The notes: generated by a model not told the origin, from the sequence alone. 64,000 nt of DNA from Pseudomonas khorasanensis (GCF_014268505.2 NZ_JABWQP020000001.1:434001-498000); one strand, 5' to 3'; numbered from the stretch's first letter, positions 24,832-33,980 are shown. Numbers and translations: made by a program.

Positions 24832-25905
24832 ATGGGAAATACGCGAGGAAAGGGACTTTCACTGGCCAGGAGGCTGTATAAATCGCGGGTGTTCGGGCTG
24901 GTGCTTGGGCTCATGTGTGTCAGCGTGGCGATGTACCCGCTCGATCCGCCGCTGTGGGTGTGGGGCCTGATGCTGTTCAACGGCCTGGTGTGGCCACATC
25001 TGGCTTTTCAGTGGGCGCGCCGCTCAAGCATTCCGTACCGTGCCGAACACCGTAATTTGCTGATAGATGCGTTCATGGGCGGCTTCTGGGTCGTCGCCAT
25101 GCAGTTCAATCCACTGCCCAGCGCCACCACCGTGTCGATGATGGCGATGAACAATGTCGCGATTGGCGGATTGCGGTTTCTGCTGGCGGGGACGGCGGCA
25201 CAACTTCTCGGTCTGGCCGTGGGGCTGGTAGTGTTTGCGCCGACTTTCATCCCGCAAACTTCGCCGTTGCAGCTTTACGCCTGTTTGCCCTTGTTGTTGC
25301 TGTATCCCCTGGCGCTGGGCTGGATTTGCTTCCGTCAGGCCTCGACCCTCGGTCGGCACAAGCGCGAGCTGTTGGCCCTGAGTCGCACCGACAGCCTGAC
25401 CGGTCTGCTCAACCACGGTGCGTGGAAGGATCAACTGAACCTCGCGTTTCAGCGCTGTAAACGACAGCAGCAGGGTGCGGCAATTGCCTTGATCGACATC
25501 GACCATTTCAAAGCGATCAACGATACCTACGGGCATGTCGCTGGCGACATCGTGCTGCGCCAGTTGAGCAAGCTGCTCAAGCAAAACCTGCGAGCCACCG
25601 ATGTGGCGGGGCGTTACGGCGGGGATGAGTTCTGCGTGATCCTGCCGGAGCTGCCGTTATTCAACGCGGCTCAGGCCATGGAAGCCTTGCGCGAGCGTTT
25701 CGCGATTCTGGGTTATGAGCAGAACCCGGCGTTGAAAGTCAGCTTGAGCATTGGCCTGGCCGCGTACGACCCGACCCATGCCGACGCCACGCGTTGGCTG
25801 GATGAGGCCGATCAGGCGTTGTACGAAGCCAAGGCGAGCGGGCGCAACCGGGTGATCTGCAACAGCGAAGACAAGCCGAGGCAGGCGGTGCTGGATTCAC
25901 TCTGA
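24832..25905 (+). CDS. Diguanylate cyclase with MASE2 membrane sensor
   Basis: A 357-residue protein. I prefer the ATG at 24832 (GAGG at 24823-24826) to the upstream TTG at 24808. The N-terminal half has five or six hydrophobic segments and the conserved pattern of MASE2 domains (LYKSRVFGLVLGLMCVSVAM, YRAEHRNLLIDAFMGGFWVV). The C-terminal GGDEF domain has the intact GRYGGDEF active site and an RxxD inhibitory site five residues before it (RATD). It should synthesise cyclic di-GMP at the inner membrane with product inhibition. It is monocistronic and divergent from the monooxygenase gene. Confidence 0.92.
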   Translation: MGNTRGKGLSLARRLYKSRVFGLVLGLMCVSVAMYPLDPPLWVWGLMLFNGLVWPHLAFQWARRSSIPYRAEHRNLLIDAFMGGFWVVAMQFNPLPSATTVSMMAMNNVAIGGLRFLLAGTAAQLLGLAVGLVVFAPTFIPQTSPLQLYACLPLLLLYPLALGWICFRQASTLGRHKRELLALSRTDSLTGLLNHGAWKDQLNLAFQRCKRQQQGAAIALIDIDHFKAINDTYGHVAGDIVLRQLSKLLKQNLRATDVAGRYGGDEFCVILPELPLFNAAQAMEALRERFAILGYEQNPALKVSLSIGLAAYDPTHADATRWLDEADQALYEAKASGRNRVICNSEDKPRQAVLDSL

Positions 25906-25960
25906 AAGGTGTTTGATGATCCCGTGCAGAAGCTGCCGAAGGCTGCGATCTTTTGATTTT

Positions 25961-26015
25961 GGACGCAGAGCGTCCCTGGCTGCATTCCCACGCAGAGCGT
26001 GGGAACGATCAAGAT
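25961..26015. repeat. GACGCAGAGCGTCC / CCCACGCAGAGCGTGGG repeat
   Basis: Two short hairpins in tandem: GGACGCAGAGCGTCC and TTCCCACGCAGAGCGTGGGAA, ending ACGATC. It is the same repeat family as at 22109, 44716 and 54468, in the gap between the cyclase and the carboxypeptidase genes. Confidence 0.6.
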
Positions 26016-26139
26016 CGTAGCCTTCGGCAGCTCCTACCGTTTTGTTCGGTGTTGGTCTGGAGAGTGTCGTATCCGTTATAGAGCCGAGCGCCAATGTCGG
26101 GTACGGTTAAATCCCCCGACACGAAACAAGGACTGCTTC

Positions 26140-27378
26140 ATGACGTTCTCATTTCCCCGTTCTCTGCTGGCCGCCGGCCTCGGCCTGTCCCTCGCTTTCT
26201 CGGCTGCCAACGCCATCGCCGAACCGCACAAACAAGTGCTTGCCGATGCCGAGCAATACCAGCCAGAAGCCCTGAAACTGCTGGAACGGCTGGTCAATAT
26301 CGACTCCGGTTCCGGCTATGAGCCGGGCCTCAAGCAGGTCAGCGACATCGCTATCGATGAGCTGAAAAAGCTCGGCGCTACCATCGAGCTGGTGCCCAAC
26401 ACTCCGGAAAAATCCAACCACGTGCTGGCCACGCTCAAAGGCACCGGCAAGGCGAAGATCCTGCTGATGGCGCACATGGATACGGTCTTCAAGGAAGGCT
26501 CTGCCGCCGAGCGTCCCTTCCACATCAAGGACGGTCGCGCCTACGGCCCGGGTGTGATGGATGACAAGGGCGGCATCGTTGCCGGCATCTACGCGCTGAA
26601 AGTGCTGAAGAACCTCGATTTCAAAGACTACGCGCAGATCACCTTCCTGCTCGACGCCAGCGAAGAAACCGGCTCGGACGTCGCCACCGACCTGATCAAG
26701 AAAACCGCCAAACAGCACGACGTGACCCTCAACCTTGAACCCGGTCGCCCGGCCGATGGCCTGGTGGTGTGGCGCAAGGGCAGTGCGACGGCACTGGTCG
26801 AGGTCAAGGGCAAAGCCGCGCACGCCGGTGTCGCACCCGAGCTGGGGCGCAATGATGCGATGGAAGCGGCGCACCAGATTCTACAACTGGGCAAGCTCGG
26901 TGATGAGGCGAAGAAAACCACCATCAACTTCACGGTGCTCAAGGCTGGCGATCGCACCAACGTGATTCCCGATCAAGCCACCGCCAAGGCTGACGTGCGC
27001 GCGGCGGTGCCGGAGGAGTTTGACCGGATCGAGAGAGATCTGGCGCGGGTGTCGCAGGACAAACTGATTGCCGAGACTGAAGTGAAAACCTCTTTGCAGC
27101 GCGGTCTGCCGCCAATGCCCCAGACCGCTGATTCGGATCGTCTGATGGCCATGGCCCAAGGCATTTATGGCGAGATTGGCCGCAAGTTGACGGAAGAGGG
27201 CAGCGGTGGTGCGGCGGATGCCAGTTTATCCGCCGGGGTGGGGACGCCGACGCTGGATGGCTTCGGGATTGTCGGCGGCAACATCCACACGCCGGAGGAA
27301 TATGCCGAGGTGGCGAGTGTGGCGCCGCGGATTTATCTGTTGTCGCGGATGATCATGGAGTTGTCCAAGCCGCGCTGA
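26140..27378 (+). CDS. Exported M20 peptidase, glutamate carboxypeptidase (CPG2-like)
   Basis: A 412-residue protein from the ATG at 26140 (AAGGA upstream). Residues 1-27 are a clear Sec signal peptide ending ANAIA-EPHK. The zinc-binding M20 motifs are present: LMAHMDTVFKEG (His, with the following Asp), GVMDDKGGIVAG (bridging Asp), DASEETGS (catalytic Glu pair) and a late His in GGNIHTPEEYAE. KGKAAHAGVAPE marks the dimerisation lid. It closely follows the carboxypeptidase G2 family, periplasmic zinc enzymes that remove C-terminal glutamate from folates or peptides. It stands alone. Confidence 0.9.
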   Translation: MTFSFPRSLLAAGLGLSLAFSAANAIAEPHKQVLADAEQYQPEALKLLERLVNIDSGSGYEPGLKQVSDIAIDELKKLGATIELVPNTPEKSNHVLATLKGTGKAKILLMAHMDTVFKEGSAAERPFHIKDGRAYGPGVMDDKGGIVAGIYALKVLKNLDFKDYAQITFLLDASEETGSDVATDLIKKTAKQHDVTLNLEPGRPADGLVVWRKGSATALVEVKGKAAHAGVAPELGRNDAMEAAHQILQLGKLGDEAKKTTINFTVLKAGDRTNVIPDQATAKADVRAAVPEEFDRIERDLARVSQDKLIAETEVKTSLQRGLPPMPQTADSDRLMAMAQGIYGEIGRKLTEEGSGGAADASLSAGVGTPTLDGFGIVGGNIHTPEEYAEVASVAPRIYLLSRMIMELSKPR

Positions 27379-27400
27379 GGCAGCTTGCAAGCACATCGAT

Positions 27401-27450
27401 CCCACGCACCGCGTGGGATTTCAGCCCGGGGCGCTCTGCGCCCTTTCTTT
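27401..27450 (+). terminator. Tandem hairpins after carboxypeptidase gene
   Basis: CCCACGC-ACC-GCGTGGG (27401-27417), then GGGCGC (27429-27434), TCT and GCGCCC (27438-27443) followed by TTTCTTT. The second hairpin with its T-rich tail is a plausible intrinsic terminator for the peptidase gene. Confidence 0.5.
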
Positions 27451-27477
27451 ATCTGCACGCGTAGCGGCCGAACCGCT

Positions 27478-27510
27478 CATCGGTTTTCAGCACAATAAAA
27501 CCGATGTTTT
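27478..27510 (+). terminator. Perfect 10-bp hairpin followed by T4
   Basis: CATCGGTTTT (27478-27487) and AAAACCGATG (27497-27506) pair perfectly with a 9-nt loop, followed by TTTT. By symmetry it may act in both directions, insulating the ferritin-HPF-eRF1-like operon from the peptidase gene. Confidence 0.6.
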
Positions 27511-27679
27511 CTCCTCGTTTCTTTGTCATCTCCATGAGACCGCAGCCCTTTCAATACGGCCGTTTCGCTGTGAAACACCATCCGTCGACACAGAGGAATG
27601 GGCGGATGACTGGCGCAGTCGACTTTGAACAGTGGGCCTCCACAGGCGTTGCGTGTTGACTGATGAAGGAGAGCGACAG

Positions 27680-28855
27680 ATGACGAAAATTGACAATCTG
27701 CTGGATAACAAAGGCACTCCGCTGGACAAGCAGAGTTTTACCTGGCGCGAGCTGGCCGGCAAACCGATCAGCAAGCTCGATGATGATGCGTTCACCCGTG
27801 TGCGGGTGATCCTGATGAATGGCGTGGAATCCGACGCCCTGCGACTCAAGCATTTCGGATCACGGTTTCACAAGGAACTGCAATTGCCGCTCGCGCAGAT
27901 TCGCCGCGTCGAGCAGCATCAGATGACCTCCATCAACTGGCTGCTCTCGGCAGACCATTCGCCGCTGGAAACCACGGTTGCCTATGAGCAAGTGGCGATC
28001 GAGGTCACGGCTGCCGTTGCGCAAAACGAGCCCGACCCGTATCAGGCGCAAACCTACCGGTTTGGCCTGCTGGAAGACTTCGATCATCTTTATCGCTATG
28101 CGGCCATGCTCGATCGGCTCGAAGGCAAGGACGCCAACAACATCTTGCAGGGCTACACCGATCTGGTGCCCGGCCGGCCGACCAGCGAGCACCACCGCGC
28201 ACCCGGCGACGACCTGCGCGACAACTATGAAAAAGACAACGCCGCGCTGATCACCAAGATCCATGCGGCGTTGATTACCGGCGCCGAATACCAGACCCAC
28301 GATTACTACATGAACATCGGCCCGCTGTTTGCCGATCCGGTAGCCCGCGCGCTCTACGCCGAGATCGCCTCTGTCGAAGAGCAACACGTCACCCAGTACG
28401 GGTCGTTGCAAGACCCCGCCGAGACGTTCATGGAGAAGTGGCTCGTCCACGAAGCGATGGAGGTCTACACCTACGCCAGCTGCGCCGAGCAAGAAGAAAA
28501 CCCTCGGCTGAAAGCAATGTGGGAACGCTTTGTCGACTACGAACTGGGCCATCTCAATCTGGCGTGTGAGCTGTTCAAAAAATACGAACGGCGCGATCCC
28601 GCCGAAGTGCTCGCCGGGCCGTTGCCGCGCATGATCGAATTCAAGAGCCAGCGTGATTTCGTGCGCGAAACCTTGTCGCGCGAGGTTGACCTGCGTGCGC
28701 ATGGCATCGACTACGTCCCCAAGGAAAAAGAAGCGCGACCTTCCCTCGATTACCGCGCTCAGCTCAACAGTGAAGGCGTGCCCGCCAACGTCGTGTCGGC
28801 CGGTTACACCTTCAAGCCCGGTACGGAACTCAACGAAGTGGGAGAACAGCAATGA
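27680..28855 (+). CDS. Ferritin-like protein (large)
   Basis: A 391-residue protein from the ATG at 27680 (GAAGGAGAGCGAC upstream). The sequence is almost all helical; EXXH-type di-iron motifs occur in two helices (ASVEEQHVTQYGSLQ and the EAMEVYTYASCAEQEENP region with DYELGHLNLACELF), supporting a ferritin-like di-iron bundle. N-terminal residues 1-70 are a hydrophilic extension. No iron-storage family is recognised precisely; a redox or peroxide-detoxifying role is possible. It begins a five-gene operon and its stop overlaps the next start by 4 bp (ATGA). Confidence 0.75.
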   Translation: MTKIDNLLDNKGTPLDKQSFTWRELAGKPISKLDDDAFTRVRVILMNGVESDALRLKHFGSRFHKELQLPLAQIRRVEQHQMTSINWLLSADHSPLETTVAYEQVAIEVTAAVAQNEPDPYQAQTYRFGLLEDFDHLYRYAAMLDRLEGKDANNILQGYTDLVPGRPTSEHHRAPGDDLRDNYEKDNAALITKIHAALITGAEYQTHDYYMNIGPLFADPVARALYAEIASVEEQHVTQYGSLQDPAETFMEKWLVHEAMEVYTYASCAEQEENPRLKAMWERFVDYELGHLNLACELFKKYERRDPAEVLAGPLPRMIEFKSQRDFVRETLSREVDLRAHGIDYVPKEKEARPSLDYRAQLNSEGVPANVVSAGYTFKPGTELNEVGEQQ

Positions 28856-29577
28856 GCGAACCTCAAGTAATCCTCGGCACCAATCGCACCGGCGTACAAA
28901 CCTCGCCAGAAGGCACGGCTCGTCAACTGGAGGCGACCCGGATGTTTCCGGCCGACGTGCCGGGCGACATGAGCGTCTACACCGCTGAACGCGAGCGCGC
29001 GATTCGCGAGGCTGACCTGATCGGTTCGGTGCCGCCGCCGGCGACCACCAAAGGCATGGTCAAGACTGCGCTGGACAAAACCATCGGTAAGGCCCCGGAG
29101 GTGCTGATCGACAAACTGGGCGAGCGTCTGGCCTTCGAACGCACCGGCGTGCGGCTGTATGAAGCGATGGTGGCCAAGGCGACTTCGGCACCGGGTGCCG
29201 ATCCGGCGCTGGTTGAAACGTTGCGCAGTATTCAAGCCGATGAGTTGGAGCACATGAACATCGTGCGCGAAGCCATCGAAACCCTCGGCGGCGATCCAAC
29301 GGCCATGACGCCTTGCGCGGATGTGGCCGGCGTCAAGGCGATGGGCGTCCTGCAAGTGTTGACCGACCCACGCACGACGGTGTCGCAGTCGATGAGTGCG
29401 ATTCTGACTATCGAGCTGGAAGACAACGCGGCCTGGGAATTGCTGATCGAGCTGGCACAGAAGGGCGGTCATCCGTTGATCGCCAAACGCTTCAAGCACG
29501 CGCTTGAGCAAGAAGAAACACACCTGGCCACGGTTCGGCAGTTCATCCGTACCGACCTGCTTGAGCAAGTGAGCTGA
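28852..29577 (+). CDS. Ferritin-like protein (small)
   Basis: A 241-residue protein starting inside the stop of the larger ferritin-like gene. After a low-complexity N-terminus (about residues 1-75), helices carry paired carboxylate/histidine motifs: GERLAFERTGVRLYEAMV, SIQADELEHMNIVREAI, TIELEDNAAWELLIEL and ALEQEETHLATVRQF. This E...ExxH...E...ExxH order is the canonical four-helix di-iron signature. It probably works as a partner of the larger protein; both may protect the cell during stress, which is inferred from the HPF-like gene downstream. Confidence 0.8.
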   Translation: MSEPQVILGTNRTGVQTSPEGTARQLEATRMFPADVPGDMSVYTAERERAIREADLIGSVPPPATTKGMVKTALDKTIGKAPEVLIDKLGERLAFERTGVRLYEAMVAKATSAPGADPALVETLRSIQADELEHMNIVREAIETLGGDPTAMTPCADVAGVKAMGVLQVLTDPRTTVSQSMSAILTIELEDNAAWELLIELAQKGGHPLIAKRFKHALEQEETHLATVRQFIRTDLLEQVS

Positions 29578-29645
29578 GCCGTGAGCAACGCGTGGTTTCA
29601 GGTCGAATATCGGCCTGGAACCACCGACTCGAGAAGGACACCGCC

Positions 29646-30098
29646 GTGAGTGAAACCGATCTTGAAATGGAACTGAAAGCGTGGCGTCTGTTGCTGGAGG
29701 ACGACGTCTATCGGCTGGATTTTCCCGACGATTATCACCACACACTGATCCAGCGTGCCGACGAATTGCTCCTGCACGAATGGATCACACAGAACGACTG
29801 GCAACTGCTCAAAAACGCTGCGGACGACGCGTATGAATTCACCCTCGAAAGTCTCGCGCGCGAGCAGCGCGACTGCCTGAAAACTTCGTCGCTGGAACTG
29901 CCGACAGGTCATGAAGACGGCAATCGAGAGCAATCGCCAAGCGCCGCATCCACCAAGGGGAGCGTCATGATGACTGATGAAAAGAAAGACCAACCCAACG
30001 ACCCATCGCAAGACACCGTGCCTGCGCATTCCACCGAGCAGGAGCGCGAGCGCTTGAAAGACTTCAACAAGGACGGCATCCCGCCGGGAAATTGCTGA
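29646..30098 (+). CDS. Small hydrophilic protein of unknown function
   Basis: A 150-residue protein from GTG at 29646, with AAGGA upstream. I do not recognise it. Residues 1-80 form a charged helical domain (DLEMELKAWRLLLEDDVYRL, DELLLHEWITQNDWQLLKNA), and residues 80-150 are low-complexity and disordered (Ser/Glu/Asp/Pro-rich, ending in KDFNKDGIPPGNC). An internal ATG at 29967, preceded by AAGGGGAG, could independently give a 43-residue peptide from the tail, so the gene may encode two products. It is part of the ferritin-HPF operon. Confidence 0.6.
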   Translation: MSETDLEMELKAWRLLLEDDVYRLDFPDDYHHTLIQRADELLLHEWITQNDWQLLKNAADDAYEFTLESLAREQRDCLKTSSLELPTGHEDGNREQSPSAASTKGSVMMTDEKKDQPNDPSQDTVPAHSTEQERERLKDFNKDGIPPGNC

Positions 30099-30134
30099 TC
30101 GCACCCAAGCCCAGAGCACGCGGAGTATTTCAAC

Positions 30135-30560
30135 ATGCAAGTACAAGTAGACAGCAACCATATCGAAGGCAGCGCCGAACTGCAGGAGTGGGTGGGCAGC
30201 ACCGTGGTCGATGAGCTGGAACGTTTTTCATCTTTTTTGACCCGGGTCGAAATTCACGTCGGCGACGTCAATGCGCAGAAAGCCGGAGCGCAAGACAAGC
30301 GCTGCCAGATCGAAGCCCATCCCAAGGGTCACACCTCGCTTTCGGCCACCCACTACGCGGAGAGTCTGGAGCTGGCTGTCGCCGGTGCGGCGAAGAAAAT
30401 TGCCCATGGCCTTGAACATCTGGTGGGGCGCTTGTCGCCGCGCGTCGAATCGACCGGACGCCTGACGGCACCGCCGGTTCGGGAAGATTCACCAGCGGAA
30501 ATCGACGCCATGCTCGAAGACGAGTTTCTGGCCAAACAAGCTGACCTGGAGAAAGAGTAA
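30135..30560 (+). CDS. HPF/RaiA-like ribosome-associated protein
   Basis: A 141-residue protein from the ATG at 30135 (GGAG upstream). The N-terminal 105 residues follow the beta-alpha-beta-beta-beta-alpha plan of the hibernation-promoting factor/RaiA (S30AE) family: FSSFLTRVEIHVGDVNA, CQIEAHPKGHTSLSATHYAE and LELAVAGAAKKIAHGLEH. These bind the 30S decoding centre of idle ribosomes. It lacks the long C-terminal dimerisation domain and has an acidic tail (EIDAMLEDEFLAKQADLEKE). It is distinct from the housekeeping hpf near rpoN and sits 11 bp before an eRF1-like gene, implying a role in ribosome protection or rescue under stress. Confidence 0.8.
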   Translation: MQVQVDSNHIEGSAELQEWVGSTVVDELERFSSFLTRVEIHVGDVNAQKAGAQDKRCQIEAHPKGHTSLSATHYAESLELAVAGAAKKIAHGLEHLVGRLSPRVESTGRLTAPPVREDSPAEIDAMLEDEFLAKQADLEKE

Positions 30561-30571
30561 GGAGTGTCGAC

Positions 30572-31747
30572 ATGGCCCGAATTCAGCCGTTTACCCACGA
30601 GACGCTGAGCACCCTGCTGGCGCTGAGTGATCGTCTCAACCTCAGCCTGTATATGCCAGCTCATCGAACCTTCCCGGAACGTTCGCAAGACCCGATCCGG
30701 TTCAAGAATCTGGTCAGGCAACTGGAGGGTTTGCTCGAACAACACGCGCCAGAGGCGCCCAGGGAAACCGTGCTCGCGCCGTTTCATGAACTGCTGGACG
30801 ATCAGTCGTTCTGGAACATCTGCCCGGAGTCCATTGCAGTCTTCGCCGGCGCCGAACATTTCATCGTTCTGGGGCTGCATCAACCGGTCCGAGAGCTCGT
30901 GTTCGTCAACAGCCACCCGTACCTCAAACCGTTGCTGCGCCTGGCGCCGGTGGCTGATCGTTGCCAGGTGCTCTGTCTGTCGCGCGACAGCGTGCGAATG
31001 TACGAAGGGACGGCGCAGCAAATGCAGGAAGTCGAGCTGCCTGCTGCGGTGCCCACCCGTCTGACAGACGCGCTGGGTGAGGAACTCACGCCGCGCAATC
31101 AGCAGGGCCACCCCGATGGATTCAGCGGTGGCGGCGAGCGCGGTGATCCGATGATGCACGAGTCGGGCGGCGGCGGTAAGCAGGACGAAATCAACCTCGA
31201 CCGCGAACGGTTTTTCCGCGCGGTCGACAAAGCCATTACCGAACACTGCTCGCGCCAAAGCAACCTGCCGTTGGTGCTCGTCGCGCTTGCGGAAAATCAG
31301 GCGGTTTTCCGGGCGCTGAGCCATAACCCTTTCCTGTTGCCTGACGGGATCGAGCAGGACCCGGCGACGTTGCAGCCAGCGCAACTCGGGGCGGCCTGCG
31401 CGAGTGTGTTGCGCAAGCGTCATGACGTTGCGCTGGACAAAGCGTTTGACCGTTTTGGCGTGGCGCTCGGTCAGGGTACGGTGGGGCGGCAGTTGCCGGA
31501 GATTGCCGAAGCAGCTGCAGAGGGCAGGGTGGCGTTGCTGCTTGTCGAGGCCGAACGGGAAATTGCCGGCACCATTGCATCCAGTGCGTTGAGTCGCGAG
31601 GCTGAAGATACCGGCAAAATTCATTCGGACGACGTACTCGACGAGCTGATTCTGGCGGTGATTCGTCAGGGCGGCGAGGTGGTGGTTGTACCGCCGGAAC
31701 GCTCGATGCCGACCGAGACCGGGGCGGCAGCGGTCTATCGTTATTGA
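30572..31747 (+). CDS. eRF1-like (baeRF-type) protein
   Basis: A 391-residue protein from the ATG at 30572 (AAGGAGTGTCGAC upstream). The arrangement is that of the bacterial/archaeal eRF1-like baeRF families: an N-terminal domain (LSLYMPAHRTFPERSQDPIR), a central RNase H-like Baf domain (FVNSHPYLKPLLRLAP, VLCLSRDSVRMYEGT) and a C-terminal L7Ae-like part (IHSDDVLDELILAVIRQGGE, VVVVPPERSMP). LVFVNSHPYLKPLLR and the closing GGEVVVVPPERSM are typical of the baeRF7 group as I know it. Such proteins are predicted to enter the ribosomal A site for termination or rescue. The HPF-like neighbour 11 bp upstream supports a ribosome function. Confidence 0.78.
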   Translation: MARIQPFTHETLSTLLALSDRLNLSLYMPAHRTFPERSQDPIRFKNLVRQLEGLLEQHAPEAPRETVLAPFHELLDDQSFWNICPESIAVFAGAEHFIVLGLHQPVRELVFVNSHPYLKPLLRLAPVADRCQVLCLSRDSVRMYEGTAQQMQEVELPAAVPTRLTDALGEELTPRNQQGHPDGFSGGGERGDPMMHESGGGGKQDEINLDRERFFRAVDKAITEHCSRQSNLPLVLVALAENQAVFRALSHNPFLLPDGIEQDPATLQPAQLGAACASVLRKRHDVALDKAFDRFGVALGQGTVGRQLPEIAEAAAEGRVALLLVEAEREIAGTIASSALSREAEDTGKIHSDDVLDELILAVIRQGGEVVVVPPERSMPTETGAAAVYRY

Positions 31748-31808
31748 TCGATTAACCCGAGCGCTGGGCAGCTGCTTATGTCGGCCCATTGATATGACGG
31801 CAGCCGGT

Positions 31809-31902
31809 ATCGCGAGCGGGCTCGCTCCCACAGTGGGTTTTTGCTGAACACAACATTAGTGTTCAACACGGATCAAATGTGGGAGCGAGCCTGCTCGCGA
31901 AG
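31809..31902. repeat. REP doublet (inverted pair)
   Basis: ATCGCGAGCGGGCTCGCTCCCACAG (31809-31833) and its inverted partner TGTGGGAGCGAGCCTGCTCGCGAAG (31878-31902), with GAACAC-N7-GTGTTC between them. A typical Pseudomonas REPIN arrangement between convergent genes. Confidence 0.8.
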
Positions 31903-31922
31903 AGGCCTGTGCAACTTTCGCA

Positions 31923-32792
31923 TCACTCCTTCACGCTCATATATTCCTTGGCCCAGAGAATGTATTCCTCCGGCTGGGTATAGGTGTGCGTCAACTCGGT
32001 GGCGTTCAGGTCGGCCGCCTGGGTAAAGATTTGTCGCTGTTCGCGAAGGCTGTCGTAGGTTGCCTTGATCGCGGCGAAGTAGGCGCCATGACCATCGATG
32101 GTTACGCGCACGCCGAGTTCGGCCAGGCGCTTGTCGTCGCGCAATGCCGGGTTGCCGTAGGTGACCAGCATCAACGGCACGCTCAGGTGCTCGGCGATTT
32201 GCTCCAGTTGATCGAAGTCCTGCACGCCGACCATGCAGATACCGTCAGCGCCCGCCGCCTGATATTGGCGGGTACGGCTGATGATTTCCTGGATTGGCAG
32301 GATGCCGGCGTTGGTGCGGGCGACGATCGCCATTTCCGTGTCGACCCGGGCTTCCAGTGCCGCGCGGATCTTGCCGACGCCTTCGGCCACGGTGATCAGG
32401 TCGGTGGATTTACGGCCGAATTGCGCGGGCAACAAAGTGTCTTCGATGGTCAGTGCCGCGACGCCTGCGCGTTCCAGTTCGACAATGGTGCGCATCACGT
32501 TAAGGGCGTTGCCATAGCCGTGATCGGCGTCGGCGATCACTGGCAATTGGGCGACGCGGCCAATGCGCGTGGCCTGTTCAGCGAATTCGCTGAGCGTGAT
32601 CAGGGCGAAGTCCGGCGCGCCAAGCACCTGCAACGAGGCCACGGAACCGCCGAGAATACCGACTTCAAAACCCAGGTCAGCGGCGATGCGGGCGGACATC
32701 GGATCGAACACCGAGGCCGTGTGGTAGCAGGTCTCGGAGGCCAGCAGCTCACGGAAACTACGGCGCAAATCTTGATGGGAAAGCCTGGTCAT
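31923..32792 (-). CDS. Oxaloacetate decarboxylase, PEP mutase/isocitrate lyase superfamily
   Basis: A 289-residue protein from the ATG at 32792 (GGTGGAA upstream; an in-frame extension to 32867 is rejected). It follows the ICL/PEP mutase fold: [37 protein letters not shown] (the metal-binding Asp region), [14 protein letters not shown] and IVARTNAG, and it closely matches the PA4872-type oxaloacetate decarboxylase group. It would convert oxaloacetate to pyruvate and CO2 with Mg2+. It is the last gene of the RpiR-headed set by orientation, 153 bp after the AstA-like gene, so it may be independently expressed. Confidence 0.85.
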   Translation of the reverse strand: MTRLSHQDLRRSFRELLASETCYHTASVFDPMSARIAADLGFEVGILGGSVASLQVLGAPDFALITLSEFAEQATRIGRVAQLPVIADADHGYGNALNVMRTIVELERAGVAALTIEDTLLPAQFGRKSTDLITVAEGVGKIRAALEARVDTEMAIVARTNAGILPIQEIISRTRQYQAAGADGICMVGVQDFDQLEQIAEHLSVPLMLVTYGNPALRDDKRLAELGVRVTIDGHGAYFAAIKATYDSLREQRQIFTQAADLNATELTHTYTQPEEYILWAKEYMSVKE

Positions 32793-32945
32793 ACGAGTTC
32801 CACCAATACAAGGGAATGGAAAGGCTTGAGCAAAGGTGTCAACGCCGAAGAATGAAAAGGCTATCACGCGGATGGGTCAGGAATCATGACGAATTTGCGC
32901 GGCAAGACTGGCGGCTGAAAGGGTTAACCTGTGGCGGGCCGAATA

Positions 32946-33980
32946 TCAGGCCGCCACGGCGTGTCGCTGTTGATGGGGAAGCATGACCGCGCGCACCGAA
33001 TTGCCCGGTTGCAACTGCAAGCGTTTGGCCGTGAGGCGGTCGATCAACAGGCTATTGCCCACCAGGCGGCCGGGCGCCACGGTGATGCGGCAGTTCTCGA
33101 GACGGCGATTGTGGATCAGCCACAGCGGCGCTTGCTCATCTGGCGGGCCGAGGCTCAGGATCAGTTCGAGGCTGTCACGCACCGTGCGGATGCTTCGGAT
33201 CGGCGCTTCGATGACCGGACCACCGTCAAAAATGTCGATGTAGCCCTGATGGGTAAAGCCTTCGGCCTGGAGGATTTTCAATGCCGGTTCGGTGTTCGGG
33301 TGCGTCTGGCCGATGGCTGCCTGTGCCTGTTCAGTCAGCAGGCAGGTGTACAAGGGCTGACGCGGCATCAGTTCGGCGATAAAGGCTTTGCTGCCCAGGC
33401 CCGACAGGTGGTCGGCATGGGTGAAGTCCATCTGGAAAAAGTGCCGGCCGAGGCTGTCCCAGAAGGGCGAACAGCCGTTTTCGTCGGCGCTGCCGCGCAG
33501 TTCGGCAATCATCCGCTCGCCAAACAGGTGGGGGAATTCGGCAACAAACAGCAAGCGCCCCAGCGACAACAATCGGCCGTTGCTGCCGATGCGCTGATCG
33601 TGACGCAGGAACAGCGAGCACAGCTCCGATTGACCGGTCAATTCGTTGTTGAGAAACAGCGTCGGGATCTGCCGCTCAATGCCCAGGTCGGGCGCCGAGC
33701 TGACGGTCACGCCAAGCCGATAGTTGTAGCAAGGCTCGCGCAGACCCACGGCACCGGCCATCGCGCTGACACCGACCACACGCAGGTCATCGTCTTCGAG
33801 CACGAACAGGTAATCGGCGTCGGCACGTTCGACCTGTTCGGCGAACGCCCGTTGCGCCCAGCGCACCCGGTGAGCCAGACGTTCCTCGTTGGCCGGAAGG
33901 GTGGTGAACCCGGGTCCTGCCTGCTCAACGAGTGTCATCAGGGCCGGCAGGTCGCTGACTTTTACCGGACGGACAATCAT
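32946..33980 (-). CDS. Arginine N-succinyltransferase beta-subunit-like (AruG paralogue)
   Basis: A 344-residue AstA/AruG-type acyltransferase: MIVRPVKVSDLPALMTLVEQ, LAHRVRWAQRAFAEQVERAD, NGRLLSLGRLLFVAEF, and HPNTEPALKILQAEGFTHQG are close to AruG of Pseudomonas. Known AruF/AruG acylate arginine or ornithine with succinyl-CoA in the AST pathway. Here aruC, aruD, aruB and aruE are absent; the pair lies next to an amine-ligase-like module. So it is probably a paralogue with another acyl acceptor. It is 49 bp after its alpha-type partner. Confidence 0.85.
   Translation of the reverse strand: MIVRPVKVSDLPALMTLVEQAGPGFTTLPANEERLAHRVRWAQRAFAEQVERADADYLFVLEDDDLRVVGVSAMAGAVGLREPCYNYRLGVTVSSAPDLGIERQIPTLFLNNELTGQSELCSLFLRHDQRIGSNGRLLSLGRLLFVAEFPHLFGERMIAELRGSADENGCSPFWDSLGRHFFQMDFTHADHLSGLGSKAFIAELMPRQPLYTCLLTEQAQAAIGQTHPNTEPALKILQAEGFTHQGYIDIFDGGPVIEAPIRSIRTVRDSLELILSLGPPDEQAPLWLIHNRRLENCRITVAPGRLVGNSLLIDRLTAKRLQLQPGNSVRAVMLPHQQRHAVAA

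Noticed and set aside
30353..31831. 492-codon open frame on the minus strand
   Set aside because: Antisense of the HPF-like and eRF1-like genes, no recognisable domain.
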